From Exophiala sp. HKRS030 (lineage: Eukaryota; Ascomycota; Eurotiomycetes; Chaetothyriales; Herpotrichiellaceae): a stretch of 64,000 bases of DNA. The notes under the pieces are model-generated. The model was not told the DNA's origin. It did not search any database and saw nothing but the letters and a program-made list of their open reading frames with translations. A program made the translations under genes and the position numbers. Positions 23,483 through 34,231 of the stretch are shown in pieces (positions within the stretch are counted from its first letter, which is position 1; the number at the start of each line of letters is the position of its first letter). The stretch spans positions 6,141,665 through 6,205,664 of the forward strand of contig JAHWDD010000003.1 in the NCBI GenBank assembly GCA_023897205.1, in the 5' to 3' direction.

Positions 23483-25134
23483 GGTACTCAACTTGGAAGA
23501 AGCACCACTGAGTCACGGAAGCTCAGACGAAATATATCCGAACTCGAAAATCAACAATCCCCTTCGACACATATCAACCGACTTTGTACTAGTGAAAAGC
23601 ACACTCCTTGACCCTTGGGTCAGAATCGTCCTCTTGTCGCCGCGTCTTCGAAACAAAAATAATTCAGGCACGTCATGGCATTCTGGAGAAGATCGGCCTT
23701 GAAAACCATATTTTCTCATTGTAAACCCAAAAAAGCATAGAGCAACAGGAAACTGGGTAGGAGGAATCTTGTTCTACAGCCTCACGCTGACATATCCGCA
23801 TGTCAGCCTGGAATCATGTAGCATACGTTCCTTGCCTAATGCGTGCTGCCAATCAGAATGGAAACTTTGAATCAAATCAATTCGCTTCCATGTGTAGCTA
23901 ACTAGTTAGCTTCCTGTAGAATGACTTTTTCTTTCCTCCGCTGTTCCCCATCCCCATATCCATATCCATATCCATATCCATATCCATATCCAGACAGGAG
24001 TAGCGACATGGTCCTGTCTCGTCTCATGCAAAACTCATCCGAGATGCCGACGTTGGCTTTTAGAACGACTCGTGGACCCATCAAGACAACAGGCCGTGTC
24101 AAACGCATGCGAGGCACCACCAGATCATGTATGTACATAGCTTTGTACGACCGGCCAGATCTCGGCAGTTGACAAGTCAGAAGGACAAGACAAGGCCTGA
24201 GAGAAAAGAGGACGGATGAGCTGTGCGTGTTCTCCGTCGGTGCGGTGCGCTGGAAATTGAATGGCCCAGTCAATTAGTTGGTGGTGAGATTTGGGAAACC
24301 CTCTCGGCAGTTACATTCCAGGACAATTGCCGTGGCTTGTTGTCTTCTGTCTGGCCCAGAGTCTCAACGTCGTCTGTTCCCCAATCCAATGATGATGCCC
24401 GCAATTTCCTCCACATACGGAGTACAGACCTGGGCTATTCCCTTCCCCGCCCATAACTTGCTTGGGGGATTGTGTAGGCCCGTACTTTCGCCGACTTTTA
24501 TAGATTTCGCACATCTTGAATTGTGATATTGTGCCTATCTATATCTACTCATCCACGAACGTGTTTGCTAGGTAATCAAAGCCAGCTCTTGGCTACCACC
24601 ATCATCACCACCACCACGACGGTGTGACGCGAGCCTAAGAAGCGATCAGAGCCCACTTTGTACGATATCCTCATTTGCCTAGGGATTGAGATATGATTCT
24701 AACTGCCATCCACCGTAATATACACCTAAGCTCGCAGATCTCAACTGCCGAACCCACCCCCCATGGGCCATTGCCTCTCTGATCTGGAATCGTGACAAGT
24801 AGTTCCGCCCTTGCACCACCTCAGGCTTCCCCATCTCGGCAAGCAACTGACATCACAATTCTGTGACTGCTCTGCATCTGCCAGGACAGGGCCCTTTTTT
24901 GGTCCACGTTTCGGCCATGTGAACCCTTGGCTTGGCTCTTTGATATCCAAATGCCGTTGCCACTAAAACCCCAGTCCGGGACTTCGATATCTGGTGAGGG
25001 AAAAGTATAGTAGTATAAGGGGATCCCACCATTGAATCCGTGACTTTACAGCCCTTTTACAGGTAGACAAAAACCCAACTCCTCGCTTCCCCTCGACCCT
25101 TTCCCTCGGCCCCTGGTGCACGTGAAATCCAAGA
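23483..25134. other. Intergenic region between the Stm1-like and P450 genes
   Basis: No gene recognised in about 1.6 kb. Contains the hexanucleotide microsatellite at 23954-23992 and one TACGGAGTA motif (24416-24424). Confidence 0.45.
23954..23992 (+). repeat. (CCATAT)6 microsatellite
   Basis: Six perfect CCATAT units plus a partial seventh. It is noncoding; the apparent Pro-Tyr or Gly-Tyr repeats in overlapping frames are shadows of this repeat. Confidence 0.9.
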
Positions 25135-26939
25135 ATGCTCGAATCAATTGTACCGCTGCTGGTGAACAACTGGCCGTTTGCATTGGCTGTTTTTGGCGTC
25201 GCTTATTTCCTCAGCAACTATTTCAAGCATGGATTGAACAAATATCCCGGCCCTGTACTCGCGAGATTCACAAATTTATGGAGAGTTGTCGATGTGTGGG
25301 GACGGAGACCCGATATCACTCATCTAAGATTGCATCGTCAACATGGTGATGTTGTTCGACTGGGTCCCAATACTCTCTCGTTTGCGAACCCCAGGGCTCT
25401 GAAGCAGATCTATGGCCTGAACAAGGGTTTTGTCAAGGTATACTTCCCTGCTCCGACCTCTTCCTACCAACGGCGTTTCTCAAGAGCGTAGCTAACGCCT
25501 CAACAGTCGGGCTTCTATCCCGTCCAGCAAGCTGTCACAGAGGGCAAGCGGTTACCGTCATTGTTCTCGACAACCGACGAGTCGTACCATGCCAACCTTC
25601 GTCGGTCTGTCAACAATGCCTTCTCGATGAGCCAGCTGGTGTCATACGAACCTGCCGTCACTGAGACGGTCGAGGTGTTCCTTGATCAGACGGAAAAGTT
25701 GTATGCCCGTACCAATAAAGTTTGCGACTTTGCCGAGTGGTTGCAATTCTTTGCTTTTGATGTACGAACTGTCTCTTCTCCTTGTGTTTGGGGCTTTCGT
25801 CTAACCAGCCTTAGGTCATCGGCCAGATAACCTACAGTAAACGTCATGGCTTTCTCGACGGTAACACCGATGTCGATGGTATGATCGGATACTTGGGCAA
25901 GCTGTTCTCCTATGTTGCACCAGTAAGTTGTCCTTTGCAAGAATCCTGTCTCAATTTTTTGCCTAACAAACCTGATCCAGATTGGGCAAATGCCATGGCT
26001 CGATCTGCTGTTCTTGAAGAACCCTCTCGTGCTCCTCCTGGACAAACTCGGTGTCAAGCTATTCGCATTCCCCATCTCAACATTCGCCAAAGCACGCATG
26101 TCCGAGCGCCTATCGGAGATGGAGAAACAAGGCGTCGAAAAGGGCATCGATCGCCCGGACCTCCTATCCATGTTCCTCAAGGCCCAAAGAGACCGACCGG
26201 ACTTCATGACGGACCAACGTGTGCTCACAATGGCCGTGTCAATGGCATTCGCAGGCAGCGAAACCACCGCCATCAGCCTGGCCGCCGTATTCTACTACCT
26301 CTTGAAGAATCCCAAGTGCTACGAGAAGATCATGCAAGAGCTCAATGAGGCTGTCGAGGAGGGTCTGATCGCCGACACACCGTCAGGGACTGTGACGTGG
26401 GCCGAATCCCAAAAACTGCCGTACCTAGATGCATGCATCAAGGAGGCCTTCCGAATGCATCCCGCGGCAGGCCTGCCCTTGGAACGCATTACGCCGCCGC
26501 AAGGCATCGAGATCGACGGCCACTTCATCCCCGGCGGCACCATCGTCGGCTGCAACGCCTGGGTGATCCATAAGCGCGAGGAGGTCTTTGGCGCCGATGT
26601 CGACAGCTACATTCCCGAACGTTGGCTTGATGCCAGCCCTGCTCAGTTGAAGGAGATGAACGGCACATTGTTCCAGTTCGGCGCTGGCGCACGCACCTGT
26701 ATTGGCAAGAACATCAGTCTTTTGGAGATGTATAAATTGGTCCCGGCTTTCCTGCGCAGATTCGAAGTCTCGCTCGACGATCCTACCAAGGAATGGAAGT
26801 TACATAATGGTGAGTTCCCAAACCCCTTTTTACCGTGGTGTGATTCTTGGCTGACAATGCTGCTTTTCTCTCGTTAGCTTGGTTTGTCAAAGAACACGAT
26901 TTCTACTGTCGGTTCAAGTCTCGAAAGCTACAGACATGA
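25135..26939 (+). CDS. Cytochrome P450 monooxygenase (pisatin-demethylase-like)
   Basis: Haem-thiolate monooxygenase anchored to the ER by an N-terminal helix (about residues 8-28, PLLVNNWPFALAVFGVAYF), followed by the KYPGP hinge. Exons 25135-25437, 25507-25761, 25815-25922, 25981-26809 and 26878-26939 give 518 residues. Motifs: I-helix AGSETT (313-318), K-helix ExxR at E377-R380 (KEAFRMHP), PERW, and the haem loop FGAGARTCIG (455-464) with the cysteine ligand at 462. All introns are GT-AG and in frame. The overall pattern (HGDVVRLGPN near the N-terminus, ITPPQGIEIDG) resembles the pisatin demethylase / trichothecene-type P450s of moulds. Substrate unknown; there is no adjacent biosynthetic backbone gene. 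Confidence 0.92.
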
Positions 26940-28058
26940 TGCGTGTTCTGGTTTGAAGTTTGAAACATCAGTGAGCATTTTTCGGCTTTCCCGACACCGC
27001 CGCTTTCGGGGTTGGAGTTGCATAAGCAAAAAGCCGAGGCGTTGTACCCGAGCATGAGGTCACGGCCATCAGTAACAGGCCAAGAAGCAGCGATGGGCGA
27101 TTGTTGATTGCCAATCGGTGTTCTACGTCGCGATATGTTGATCCTATTGGATCTAATTGGAACTTTGAAATCGGGCTTTTCAGTTGGCTCCGGAGTTGTG
27201 ACCGGGGGTTTGTCACTTTTCTCGTGCGAGAGAGTTGTTTCACGTGATTCGGGGTGGAGCGAATGAAGCTAAGAAGTCGTTGCAATGCACGCACAGAAGA
27301 TACCTTGGATCGTTGCAATACCGGGCCATTTCCAGATAGTTGTCCAGAGTCGATGTAGCAAAGAGACATAGATGAGGTCCTAATATTGATTATGGTCCAA
27401 ATCTTCGGGCGGTATCTGGAGATTTAGTGGAGTGTTCTCTTTCAGGTCTCTCATGATCAACGTAGGTCTTCCATTGCACCACTGCTTGGAGACAAATACT
27501 TACAGAAAGCCGGAACAAAGATCGAAATCGCTCCGACCTGGAGTGTCAGTTGCATTCGATTTGCACAGCACTTGTGACTCTGCACAATACTGACGCTAAC
27601 GTACGTCCCAAACTCCACATATTGCTCAATGCGTCGGGCTTTCGGCCGAGTGGGTTGCTTTCACTCAGCGAAAGCTTGGTAAGTCTCCAAGTACAGAGAT
27701 ACCAAGTTGCTACGCAAGGCACCGATGAAAGTGCTCTGCACTGTCGCATTGGCATGAGGCGCCCAACCTTGCATGGCGTGCCAGATGTGGTGTGGTCGAG
27801 GAACAGAAGATTGGCAAGCTGTATTCGTAAGCGGTCTCAAGCCTGGCGCAGAAAACTTCTTAGTCTGGATCAGTAGGCAAATGTTCGGTGCAATTTCGTG
27901 GTATAAGAGCGTCGAAAGAATCAAGGAGACCGAGAATCGATCCCCTCTCAAGCCCAGACTCTTATAAAGTCCAAAGGCACGAAAACAGTCCAAGTGAAGT
28001 CATCTTTGAGATTCTCCCCATTCCACTCAAGTTACTGATCACTCTGCAACCTAGCAAT
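26940..28058. other. Intergenic region between the P450 and nitroreductase genes
   Basis: Only short overlapping ORFs without family features (for example 27550-27876 + and 27661-27993 -). No gene called. Confidence 0.45.
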
Positions 28059-28758
28059 ATGTCAGGCCCATTCCTAGAAGTTGTCAAGGCGCGTCATAGC
28101 TACTATACCTTGGCAAAAGAAGCTCCCATTTCAGATTCTAAAATTGAGGAGATTGTCCAATTTGCTGTGCTTCACGCCCCATCGACATACAATGTACAGT
28201 CTGCACGAGCTGTAATCTTGTTCAGGGAAAGTCATGACAAGTTTTGGGACATTGTCAATGGCCATATCGGCCAGCTTCCTGTCCCGGAAGCCTTGAAGAT
28301 TGAGCTTGTAGGAAAGGTTGCGGCATTCAAAGGTGCCTATGGAACCGTGCTGTGGTTCGAAGACCAAGAGACTTTGAAGGCGCTAGGAGAGCAACACGCA
28401 GCGGTCGTGCCTCTACTTCAGGAATGTAAGTGACGAGTACCTCTGTGCTGGAAGTGTGGCGAGCTCCAGATTTAACGCGATAACAATGTGCTAACGGGGA
28501 CGCACTTTGATAGTTTCGGATCACTCAAGCGGAATTCACCAATTTGTGGCATGGGCAGCTCTGGAGGCGGAGGGTCTAGGAGCCAATCTCCAACATTTCA
28601 ACTTTCATCCCGGCGTCAAGGCAGATGCTGCAAAGGCATTTGATCTTCCTGAATCGTGGACGCTCAAAGCGCAATTGGTGTTCGGCAAAGCCCAAGGTGG
28701 CCCTGAAAGACCCAGAACATACGAGCCAATTGAATCGAGGGTTTTGGTCAAGGGTTAG
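28059..28758 (+). CDS. Nitroreductase-family oxidoreductase (Hbn1/Frm2-like)
   Basis: FMN-dependent reductase family that in fungi responds to nitroso/nitro compounds and oxidative stress. Exons 28059-28425 and 28514-28758 give 203 residues, typical of this small subfamily. Visible signatures: the FMN-phosphate region ARHSYY near residue 12, the APSTYNVQSAR stretch, the KFWDIV helix, GTVLWFED, and the second-exon SGIHQFVAWAALEAEGLGANLQH followed by FNFHPGVK. The single intron (GTAAGT...ATAG) joins LLQE to FSDHSSG. The frame is open upstream of 28059 to 27888, but this ATG aligns with the family start. Likely cytosolic; the physiological substrate cannot be read from sequence. Confidence 0.9.
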
Positions 28759-29718
28759 GTGCCTTGTTTTCATGCTTCCTTGGAGTCGATATAGAAGGAT
28801 GATGGTGTGAGGAATGGGGGCCGACTAGATGAGATGGTGCTAGAAGTGATCGAGGCGCGGGTGATCTGACATTCGACGACGAAGATGCTGCACTAGATCT
28901 AGAGATAAAAACTATACCTTTTGAACGATGAGTATTCCAAGATGTGGTATCTGGCATAAAGCCATTTGACCCTTGTTTTCCAAATACGGGATTTCGGCGG
29001 AGCTGTTACGGAAGGTGCGAATGTGGGAAGGTGTTTGGGAAGGTGTGAATCAAGTTCCGAAGGAAGGGGCCATGGGATTAGATGGCATGAGGCAAGAACG
29101 CGTTCCTGCCATCTTTGCTGCCATCATGTCATGCCACATTGGGACGAGCAACACGGCAAACCCTATCTTCTCGTCTGATCAGGCCTCACTTCTTATACAA
29201 CTCGTTTATGGAGTGCAGGGGAATTGTGAACTCATTCATCCCCCTGAAATAATCAATCTCAGGGTCGAGTCCACGCCACGTCCAAAGTCAGACTAGCGAC
29301 ATCTATTCTTGAGCTTAAATCTCCAGGAACCACTGAACAACTAAACCAGGGTGCGCCAGGCCATCGCCGCCAATGCCACGTCTCCCTCACTCCACCTTGT
29401 CCAACGCTCTCCTATCTGTCTTGTTCTTCTTGTCCATTTGTTCAACCATCCAGCTTTCTTGCATTATTCACCCATCTTTCATTATCATCTATTCCTTCTA
29501 ATCACTCTTCTTTTCTCGTCGTCGTTTGTTGGTGCCAGTCTTGGTCTCACCAACACATAATTGTCGACCTTCACTCGTTTTTTCTTCTGCTTATAGGGAC
29601 GGAAAGCACCGGAAATAGGTTACCAGGGTGTTCAACTTCGAACGTATTCTCGCAGGCCATTTTCCAAGACCCACGCCTTGGCGGAATTGAGGGCCGACGC
29701 TCCCTTACGTCCATCACG
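28759..29718. other. Intergenic region upstream of the DOMON-b561 gene
   Basis: Nothing recognisable; T/C-rich promoter-like sequence from about 29390 to 29560. Confidence 0.45.
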
Positions 29719-31501
29719 ATGTATATCTCGATATCGACATTATCAATCGTAGCTTCGCTACTGTTTTCAACTCTCATTTCTGCTTATCGACCAATTCAAT
29801 TTGTCAAGCATACTGGTGAAAGTGGACGCGCCGACCAAGCCTTCTCAATCGTCAACTACTATAATGAAACTACTGGTCACTCTGACTTGTACGTGCGTAT
29901 GTGGATGTTCCGGTATGGAGCTAAGCACTATGGATGGACGGCACTCGCTCTGGGCCCTAGGATGTACGGTTCCTTGATGTTCATCCTCTATGGCGATCCA
30001 AATTCTGACGCAGACATCACTTTGACTGTGCGAACGGCCGATGGACATCATCCCCCAAGGCCGGTGGCGGACATGAGAACATTCTACGATGAAGAGGTCC
30101 CAGAAGTTCACGTCGTGTCTTCTCGTTTTGAGCCTTATACCGGAGAATACTATTCAGAGAAACTTCAGTCCAAACCTTCTCATGTTGGTATTGCCGACTT
30201 CATTGTCTATGGGTATCAACAATGGACAGCCACAGAGCTTGAAATCATGAACACCACCACCAAACAGACGATGATCTGGTCCAGCAATTTCAATCAAGAT
30301 TTCCAGGGCGATTTTGCTCCTGACAGAGCCATAGACATGCATCAATTCGGTCTGGGCTTCGGTTTTCTCTGGGTCGATCTCCTCAATGCTGCCAGTCCAT
30401 ATCCTTTCTTCGAAGAGATTCACGACACTGAAGGCCACAAAGGTGTCAATGAAATCGGCGATCCATTGCCTCCCACAGATGAAGAACTCGCCGAGGGTGA
30501 CAAAATTATGGCCGCTCAAGCCGCCGCAATTGCTGCTGCCGGAGGTGCCGTAGCCGTCGGCGGTGGAAGTGATAACGATGTGGTGCCTACAGATAAGGAA
30601 TCATCCACCACCACCCCTCCAGCCGATAACACGCCCGCCGACAATCCACCAGCCGATACCCCGCAAGCCGACGATGGGAACGCTGTTGAAGAACCCGTCA
30701 AAACACCCAAACAATGGAATATCCGATCTCTTATGTGGTAAGTCTATTTCTAACCGGATTCACCAAAGTCACATTCCCTCCATTTCTACCATCAACTAAC
30801 CATTCCATTACTCCAGGCATCTTCATGGTGGACTAATGACACTTGCCTTCCTCGTTCTATATCCACTGGGTATCTATTTGCTTCGTTCACCACGTCCTAC
30901 GGCATTTAATCTACATTGGACCGTCAACTCACTTGGTTCCATGTCAGTCGGTATTTCCGCCCTCATTGGATTTTGGCAATCACACTCCATCTCCATCACA
31001 CACCAGTACGTAGGAATACTGCTGGTTTGTGGGCTTGCTGTACAAACTGTACTTGGCTGGCGCCACCATGTTAGATATCTGCAAACTTCGCGTCGTACAT
31101 GGATGAGCAGTGTGCACCTCTGGCTTGGCCGTGTTATCCTACCCGTGGGAATGATCAATGTCCTGACCGGCTTACTTCTCCGACACTACGGCTGGCTTAC
31201 CATTGGGCTGACCATCGCACTTGCGGCCGTTGAAATCATCCTTCTCACATTGATCGTGGGACGTGCCAAAAACCGCAGACCAGGCGCGATGCAGAAAGCT
31301 TCCTCGGCGCCCACAGGTGACGAGGCAGAGGAGTATTTCCAACTCACGGGTGAAGACGACGAAGAGTTCAGTGACGACGATGGTGCGGGGGTGCAGATGG
31401 CGCCGAAGGTGGTGCGGCGAAGAAAGTCAAGGAACGCGCTGAGCAGGCCAAGAGATTGGCCAAGCTGGACAAAGTGTAAAAACATGAAATCGGACGGCTA
31501 A
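29719..31501 (+). CDS. CDH-cytochrome (DOMON) plus cytochrome b561 membrane protein
   Basis: Predicted secretory-pathway electron-transfer protein. Residues 1-22 are a signal peptide. Residues ~25-230 match the cytochrome domain of cellobiose dehydrogenase/DOMON (WTALALGPRMYGSLMFILYG, then VRTADGHHPP). A Pro/Thr/Asp-rich linker follows (~255-330), then a b561 core with about five membrane helices and the expected His ligands (HLHGGLM, FNLHW, HQYVG, HLWLGR). Two exons, 29719-30737 and 30817-31501, join at WHLHGG. The last ~45 residues look wrong in this frame (RRRKSRNALSRPRDWPSW). One extra G in the run at 31387-31391 gives an acidic-to-basic tail ending KKVKERAEQAKRLAKLDKV, with the stop at 31479. 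I judge that the real end is 31479. Electron donor and acceptor unknown. Confidence 0.85.
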
Positions 31502-31982
31502 TGAGGTTGGAATCTACTGGAGGAACACTGTGCGTGAGGCGGAAACAGAAAATTCTTCATGAATTGGGAGTTGAACATTTACGTGCATTCCCTTGCCGGG
31601 CTTCTACTGCTCGCGCTTTGTCTGTCTGTCTGAGTTCTATGAAAACATTGACGCCGTGAACCTGTCGCGTTGTGTGACTTGGGATCCGCGTCTCTGGATA
31701 GTAGCTATTGTATGATTTTCACGGGTATGCGCGGATTCGTGCTCTTCTGGGCTCTTTTGGTTGATTAGTGGTATCATATATCTCACGGTTAGGAGGAGAT
31801 CAAAGGGCTGAAATCGTAACCTTGTCATTCGAGATGAGTATTCAATAGCTAGCTCCATTAAAAGATATCCAACAACCAGATACTCATGCTGGGTGATGTT
31901 CATCCGAAAAGTATGCCCAGTAAATCCAACCTCGTGTGAGATCCTGGCTTTGCTCTACGAAACCAATCGTGACATCATATCT
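31502..31982. other. Convergent 3' region
   Basis: Space between the stops of two convergent genes; nothing recognised. Confidence 0.5.
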
Positions 31983-32972
31983 TCACAATCCGCCAACTAT
32001 AGCTCTCCAGCTTGCCAATGCATCGCCGAGAAAATATGTGCCCCAAACAGAAGAGCCGGCGATTGCGAGACCGGTCAGTTTTTCTAACCAGGTGTGGAAG
32101 AAAATGGCCGTCATCATCAGCATCCACAAATCGAGGACCACCACGACGTATAGAAAATAGCGTGACCACACTCTTATCCTCGCAGCGCTTTCTGATTCCC
32201 ATCCACCAACGGCAGTGCGCTCTTCCTCGGTCAAATCATGTGCCAATTTCGCCGCCACTTCTGGAGATACAGAAGGGTGAGACGAGTGTCGGTCTGCGAT
32301 GGATAATTCGTAGAGCAAGAACGAAGATGACAGGACAAGCATAAAGACATGGCCTGATATATCATATCCACCACGCCATATACCACCAGCGGCTTTACAG
32401 GCAATGCCAGAATTTGTCTTGGTCATGTCAATAGTTTCTTTTAGTCCAGCTTCGTTGAATAGTTGAGGTTCGCAGTGTCCACCGCTCAAAGTGAAACTGC
32501 GTTCAATCAAGGCCGGCCCAAAGAACCATTGTGTAGTCAAAAACCAAGAGGCGGTTATTAATCCATATCTTAGGGCAGCTTGTAGGTAGTGCTTCGATGC
32601 GTATTTGGAATGTGGCCGGGTGGTGGCTTGAAGGAGGGAGAAAGCCAGAGTTGTCCAAAACCAGCCCAGCTTAACAAAGTAGACATTGAAGACATTACGC
32701 TTGCCAGAGAAGTAATTCGTCGGTACGTCATGCGTCTTGAAATCGGAGGTAATGCCAGCGGCGAAAGACTGGGCAGGAGGAGAGAAAGTGGTGGGAGAAA
32801 TCACGGAATAAAGTGAACCGACGGCGAGGATGATGGGATAGACGAGGAGAAGATATGAGGATGGCCTTTGTCTTGACATATTGTCTCTTGAGGGTTCGGT
32901 GTGATCTGTTGAGCTTGGGGATTTGGTGGGAGACTCTGGTAAGGATTTGCCGTTGCGCAAAGTGGCGGGCAT
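31983..32972 (-). CDS. SCS3: Scs3/FIT2-family ER protein (acyl-CoA diphosphatase)
   Basis: FIT proteins sit in the ER membrane, cleave acyl-CoA, and are needed for lipid-droplet budding; yeast Scs3 also affects inositol phospholipid synthesis. The single-exon product has 329 residues from the ATG at 32972; the frame is open further but has no earlier ATG. Signatures: FNVYFVKLGWFWTT, ALRYGLITASWF, the first conserved histidine in SGGHCEP, and the second in GGYDISGHVFMLVLSSSFLLYE, matching the two catalytic histidines of the family. About six hydrophobic segments are visible, and a conserved TYFLGD-type C-terminus closes the protein. The N-terminal ~40 residues are Ser/Pro-rich and cytosolic by prediction. 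Divergent from the AAA ATPase gene at 34232. Confidence 0.88.
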   Translation of the reverse strand: MPATLRNGKSLPESPTKSPSSTDHTEPSRDNMSRQRPSSYLLLVYPIILAVGSLYSVISPTTFSPPAQSFAAGITSDFKTHDVPTNYFSGKRNVFNVYFVKLGWFWTTLAFSLLQATTRPHSKYASKHYLQAALRYGLITASWFLTTQWFFGPALIERSFTLSGGHCEPQLFNEAGLKETIDMTKTNSGIACKAAGGIWRGGYDISGHVFMLVLSSSFLLYELSIADRHSSHPSVSPEVAAKLAHDLTEEERTAVGGWESESAARIRVWSRYFLYVVVVLDLWMLMMTAIFFHTWLEKLTGLAIAGSSVWGTYFLGDALASWRAIVGGL

Positions 32973-34231
32973 GGCGATGAGGTTTGTGCTGAGAAGGGGA
33001 TTGCTAGGGATAGGCTCGTTCAGATCGATATCAATGCCCACATGACAACAAGAGATAGACAAGGGGACTTCACTGAATCGAGTCTAAAGTAGTATTATGG
33101 GACCTTGAGGTGGAGTGAATGGAAGAAAGATGAAGTGAACACGTTGTCGGTGCGTGCGAGAATGCCGAGATGATTCCAGAAAAGGCAGGTTCGAGGCTAT
33201 ACAGAATGACGTCACCCTCCTGCCTCCCACGGCTCAGAAGTACCAGCGATACGGTACAATTACATCCGAGGGACATACCATATGCGCGTGCGAGCACACC
33301 TGAGCACAGTACTCCGTAGATATGGCAAAGCAAATATCGACATTGGCCTTTGAGCATGCAGAGGCAAATTCCCAAGCCATCCGAGGACTATGCCTGATAC
33401 GCACAGCATGATCAACAGCCTTTTCAAATCCCTGGTGATGTACGTCTCCGTCGTCTGCCTGAAGCGAATTCATCAGCTTTGTTCCCTTAGCAAAGGGGGA
33501 TTGATTAGAGCCAATCGAGAAGCCCAAGGACAAGCATTTCCCATTGTTAATTGTAAATGTGCATTACAGTCCTCATAGAAGAGTCAATACAACCCGGGGA
33601 CTGTGATCTGCTTACCGCCCGGTTGGGTCTAGCCCATCCTGTACCTACTCCGTAGAAGATTGTGGCCACTGTGAGTGTGACGCACAGCCAGCGGGACGCT
33701 TCTTCCACCCTGTCGGCCTATCATGTAAGATCATTGCCCCATTTAACTCTGTCTTTGGGCATTTGCAGCGTACAGCCTTGGGGTTAGCATGGGTGCCTGG
33801 GGTGTGCATGAAAGGATTGTTGATTTTGCTCTGCTCATGACTGACACATGATCGGTGAGATCCACCGTATCCGAGACATCAATACCACACAATTGTTGCG
33901 GCCTGCAACAGCCTCACATTAATGGGCACAATCATTGTTCATAAATCATACATCTCAACTGATTGTTTGACGCTTGGAGTTGAAAACGTTGACTGCGAGT
34001 AGCCCTTGCCTACAAGGCTACATTGTTATACACCTTCCCATTTTGATTCATTGCGTGGCAAAGTCTGCCTTGTGGCATATTAAAGTCTCGGTGCTGCCTC
34101 ATCAACATATATCATCTTGAGCCATTACGAACTATACTTCGCATATATTCAGCATTACTCACCATCAAGAGATATTGTCAGGTCTTGAATTATTCAAATA
34201 TCATAGTCATCATTGACACAACTTGAAAAGA
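32973..34231. other. Divergent promoter region (SCS3 / AAA ATPase)
   Basis: No gene recognised. Two TACTCCGTA motifs lie here (33310-33318 and 33646-33654). Confidence 0.45.

Noticed and set aside
25135..28758. P450 plus nitroreductase as a secondary-metabolite cluster
   Set aside because: No polyketide synthase, peptide synthetase, terpene cyclase or cluster regulator lies next to them; over 1.1 kb separates the two genes.
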